A stretch of DNA of 10,103 bases from Phoronis ovalis (lineage: Eukaryota; Phoronida; Phoronidae), in the NCBI GenBank assembly GCA_028565635.1, contig JAOXYB010067878.1:1-10103 (forward strand). Direction: 5' to 3'. The notes under the pieces were generated by a model. That model was not told the DNA's origin and did not search any database. It saw only the letters and a program-made list of their open reading frames with translations. This document shows positions 1-10,103 of this stretch, in pieces. Each line of letters starts with the position of its first letter. Position 1 is the stretch's first letter. A program made the translations under genes and the position numbers.

Positions 1-373
1 AGTAATTTTGCCAATTTTATTTGATTTTGTTGATGCAATTTAATCTCCGTTAATTATGTAATTTTAGAATTGGGAGATGTTAGGAATGTTAACTTTTAAG
101 TTATTAAGGATATTTAGTTGTACTTTGTCTTCCACTAACCTTCTTGGAAAATTTCTATTCCCAACTAATACATGTCACCTGGCACACCTGTCACCTTGAA
201 CAGAGCTTTGATGCACCTTTTGCATTTTTTCTTTCCTGAACCCCAGGGAAGTAATTATATGTGGTTTGGTAATGCTATTGTTTCCCAGCCAGTCTGAACT
301 GATTTACGTTGACACATCAAAAGTTTTGTATTCCTTATCTCCTTAACTTAACCCGCTTCTCTTCTATTCCCAG
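1..373 (+). other. Intron upstream of the first visible exon
   Basis: The stretch is AT-rich with stops in every frame. It ends in a pyrimidine-rich run and CAG at 371-373, an acceptor for the exon at 374. I see no convincing exon, promoter or RNA gene. The exon at 374 enters in phase 1, so at least one more coding exon lies further upstream. Confidence 0.6.
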
Positions 374-9440
<9,067 letters not shown>

Positions 9441-9606
9441 AGCGCCTTGAAAATATGGGTTTTGCTCTACTTGGAATAATTAAAATCTTTAGGTACTTTT
9501 GTCAGTAGAAACGATATTTGTATATATCAACAGGTGCAGCTGTATGACAATAGATTATTAAGTTAAAATCAGAAAGTTTTTCCATCAGATTTGATGTCAT
9601 TTTAGA

Positions 9607-9612
9607 AATAAA
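9607..9612 (+). promoter_or_regulatory. Candidate poly(A) signal AATAAA
   Basis: Canonical hexamer 167 bases after the stop codon. In this AT-rich context the hexamer can occur by chance. A variant ATTAAA at 9703-9708 is followed by a GTGTCTTTTT stretch that resembles a downstream GU/U element and is an alternative. Confidence 0.45.
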
Positions 9613-9686
9613 AACCATATTACATAAAGCAGAATTGGAACATAGCAGTGCTCTACCAGCCTGTGAGTTTCATTTGGTGCTTCTGC

Positions 9687-9704
9687 ATATATATATATAT
9701 ATAT
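9687..9704. repeat. (AT)9 microsatellite
   Basis: Nine uninterrupted AT dinucleotides in the probable 3' UTR, directly before the ATTAAA hexamer. Likely length-polymorphic. Confidence 0.9.
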
Positions 9705-9893
9705 TAAAGTGTCTTTTTATTTAATACCCAGAATCTTGTATGTGGAGGACTGTCTTAATTTAATGCAAGGTTCTATTTGATTTAGCCAAATTGCTTCTTT
9801 TTCTTTGAAAAAATGAGAAATCGTTATCAAGTATGTCAAGTGATAACAATTCATTGTATGAGCTTTTATGAAGATGTGGATATAAGAAGCAAA

Positions 9894-9937
9894 TGTAATA
9901 TATAATACATCCCTGTAATATATAATACATCCCTGTA
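9894..9937. repeat. Tandem repeat, 20-base unit x 2.2
   Basis: The unit TGTAATATATAATACATCCC is present twice without mismatch (9894-9913, 9914-9933), followed by TGTA as the start of a third copy. Its position suggests the 3' UTR or flanking DNA. Confidence 0.88.
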
Positions 9938-10103
9938 TAAAAACAATGCTAGTGATAAGAAATAGACTGGGTAGAATTGTAGAGATCTTTGTAATATTTG
10001 CTGGGCTATATTGTGTTTTGCTAATGTGTAAATTATTGTGTGATGTACATAATCCATTTGTTATTATTATTATTTATTTTAATGAACCTTTTATTTCACT
10101 ACA

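Larger units (their letters stand above)
9441..10103 (+). other. TANC: Probable 3' UTR and downstream sequence
   Basis: AT-rich sequence after the stop, without coding signal on either strand. It holds possible poly(A) hexamers at 9607-9612 (AATAAA) and 9703-9708 (ATTAAA), an AT microsatellite, a 20-base tandem repeat, a Pumilio-like TGTATATA at 9519-9526 and an AU-rich nonamer TTATTTATT at 10070-10078. Where the transcript ends cannot be told from the sequence. Confidence 0.7.

Overview
The window is eukaryotic nuclear DNA. It carries the 3' three-quarters or so of one intron-containing gene on the + strand: an invertebrate orthologue of TANC (TANC1/TANC2 in vertebrates, rolling pebbles in flies), the scaffold with tetratricopeptide repeats, ankyrin repeats and a coiled coil. 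I see no bacterial or viral genes, no tRNA or rRNA genes, no CRISPR array and no intact mobile element. The small open frames on the minus strand are shadows.

Fourteen exons can be joined by hand between 374 and 9440. Every junction uses GT-AG, and the codon phase leaving each exon fits the phase entering the next (1,1,0,1,2,0,0,0,1,0,1,0,2). Together they encode about 1173 residues ending at a TAA. The phase-1 entry at 374 needs a base from an earlier exon, so the N-terminal exons and the promoter lie upstream of the window. Residue numbers below count from the first complete codon at 376.

The protein runs in this order: a basic, Ser/Pro-containing linker (1-80); a P-loop STAND-type ATPase region, with Walker A at 116-123, a Ser-rich insert at 147-209, Walker B at 310-320 and the winged-helix end near 536-543; about ten or eleven ankyrin repeats (roughly 640-1000); three TPR units (roughly 1013-1124); and a short helical, charged tail ending Glu-Thr-Ala-Leu. 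In the family, the ATPase part is thought to act as a nucleotide switch, and the ankyrin and TPR parts as binding surfaces at synapses or at sites of cell fusion.

Layout: 1-373 is upstream intron; 374-1037 holds two small linker exons; 1038-2263 is a long intron with an inverted repeat; 2264-4693 holds the ATPase exons, including one large 1237-base exon; 5154-7692 holds the ankyrin exons; 8038-9440 holds the TPR exons and the stop; 9441-10103 is probable 3' UTR with AT repeats and possible poly(A) signals.

The AT-rich introns are short (206 to 1226 bases) and the protein is close to vertebrate TANC2, which suggests a slowly evolving invertebrate such as a mollusc or other lophotrochozoan. 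That placement is inference. I do not see an undescribed system. The most interesting points are the very short C-terminal tail that still ends in a PDZ-ligand motif, in-frame alternative splice sites, the Ser-rich insert in the ATPase domain, and an inverted repeat close to an exon.
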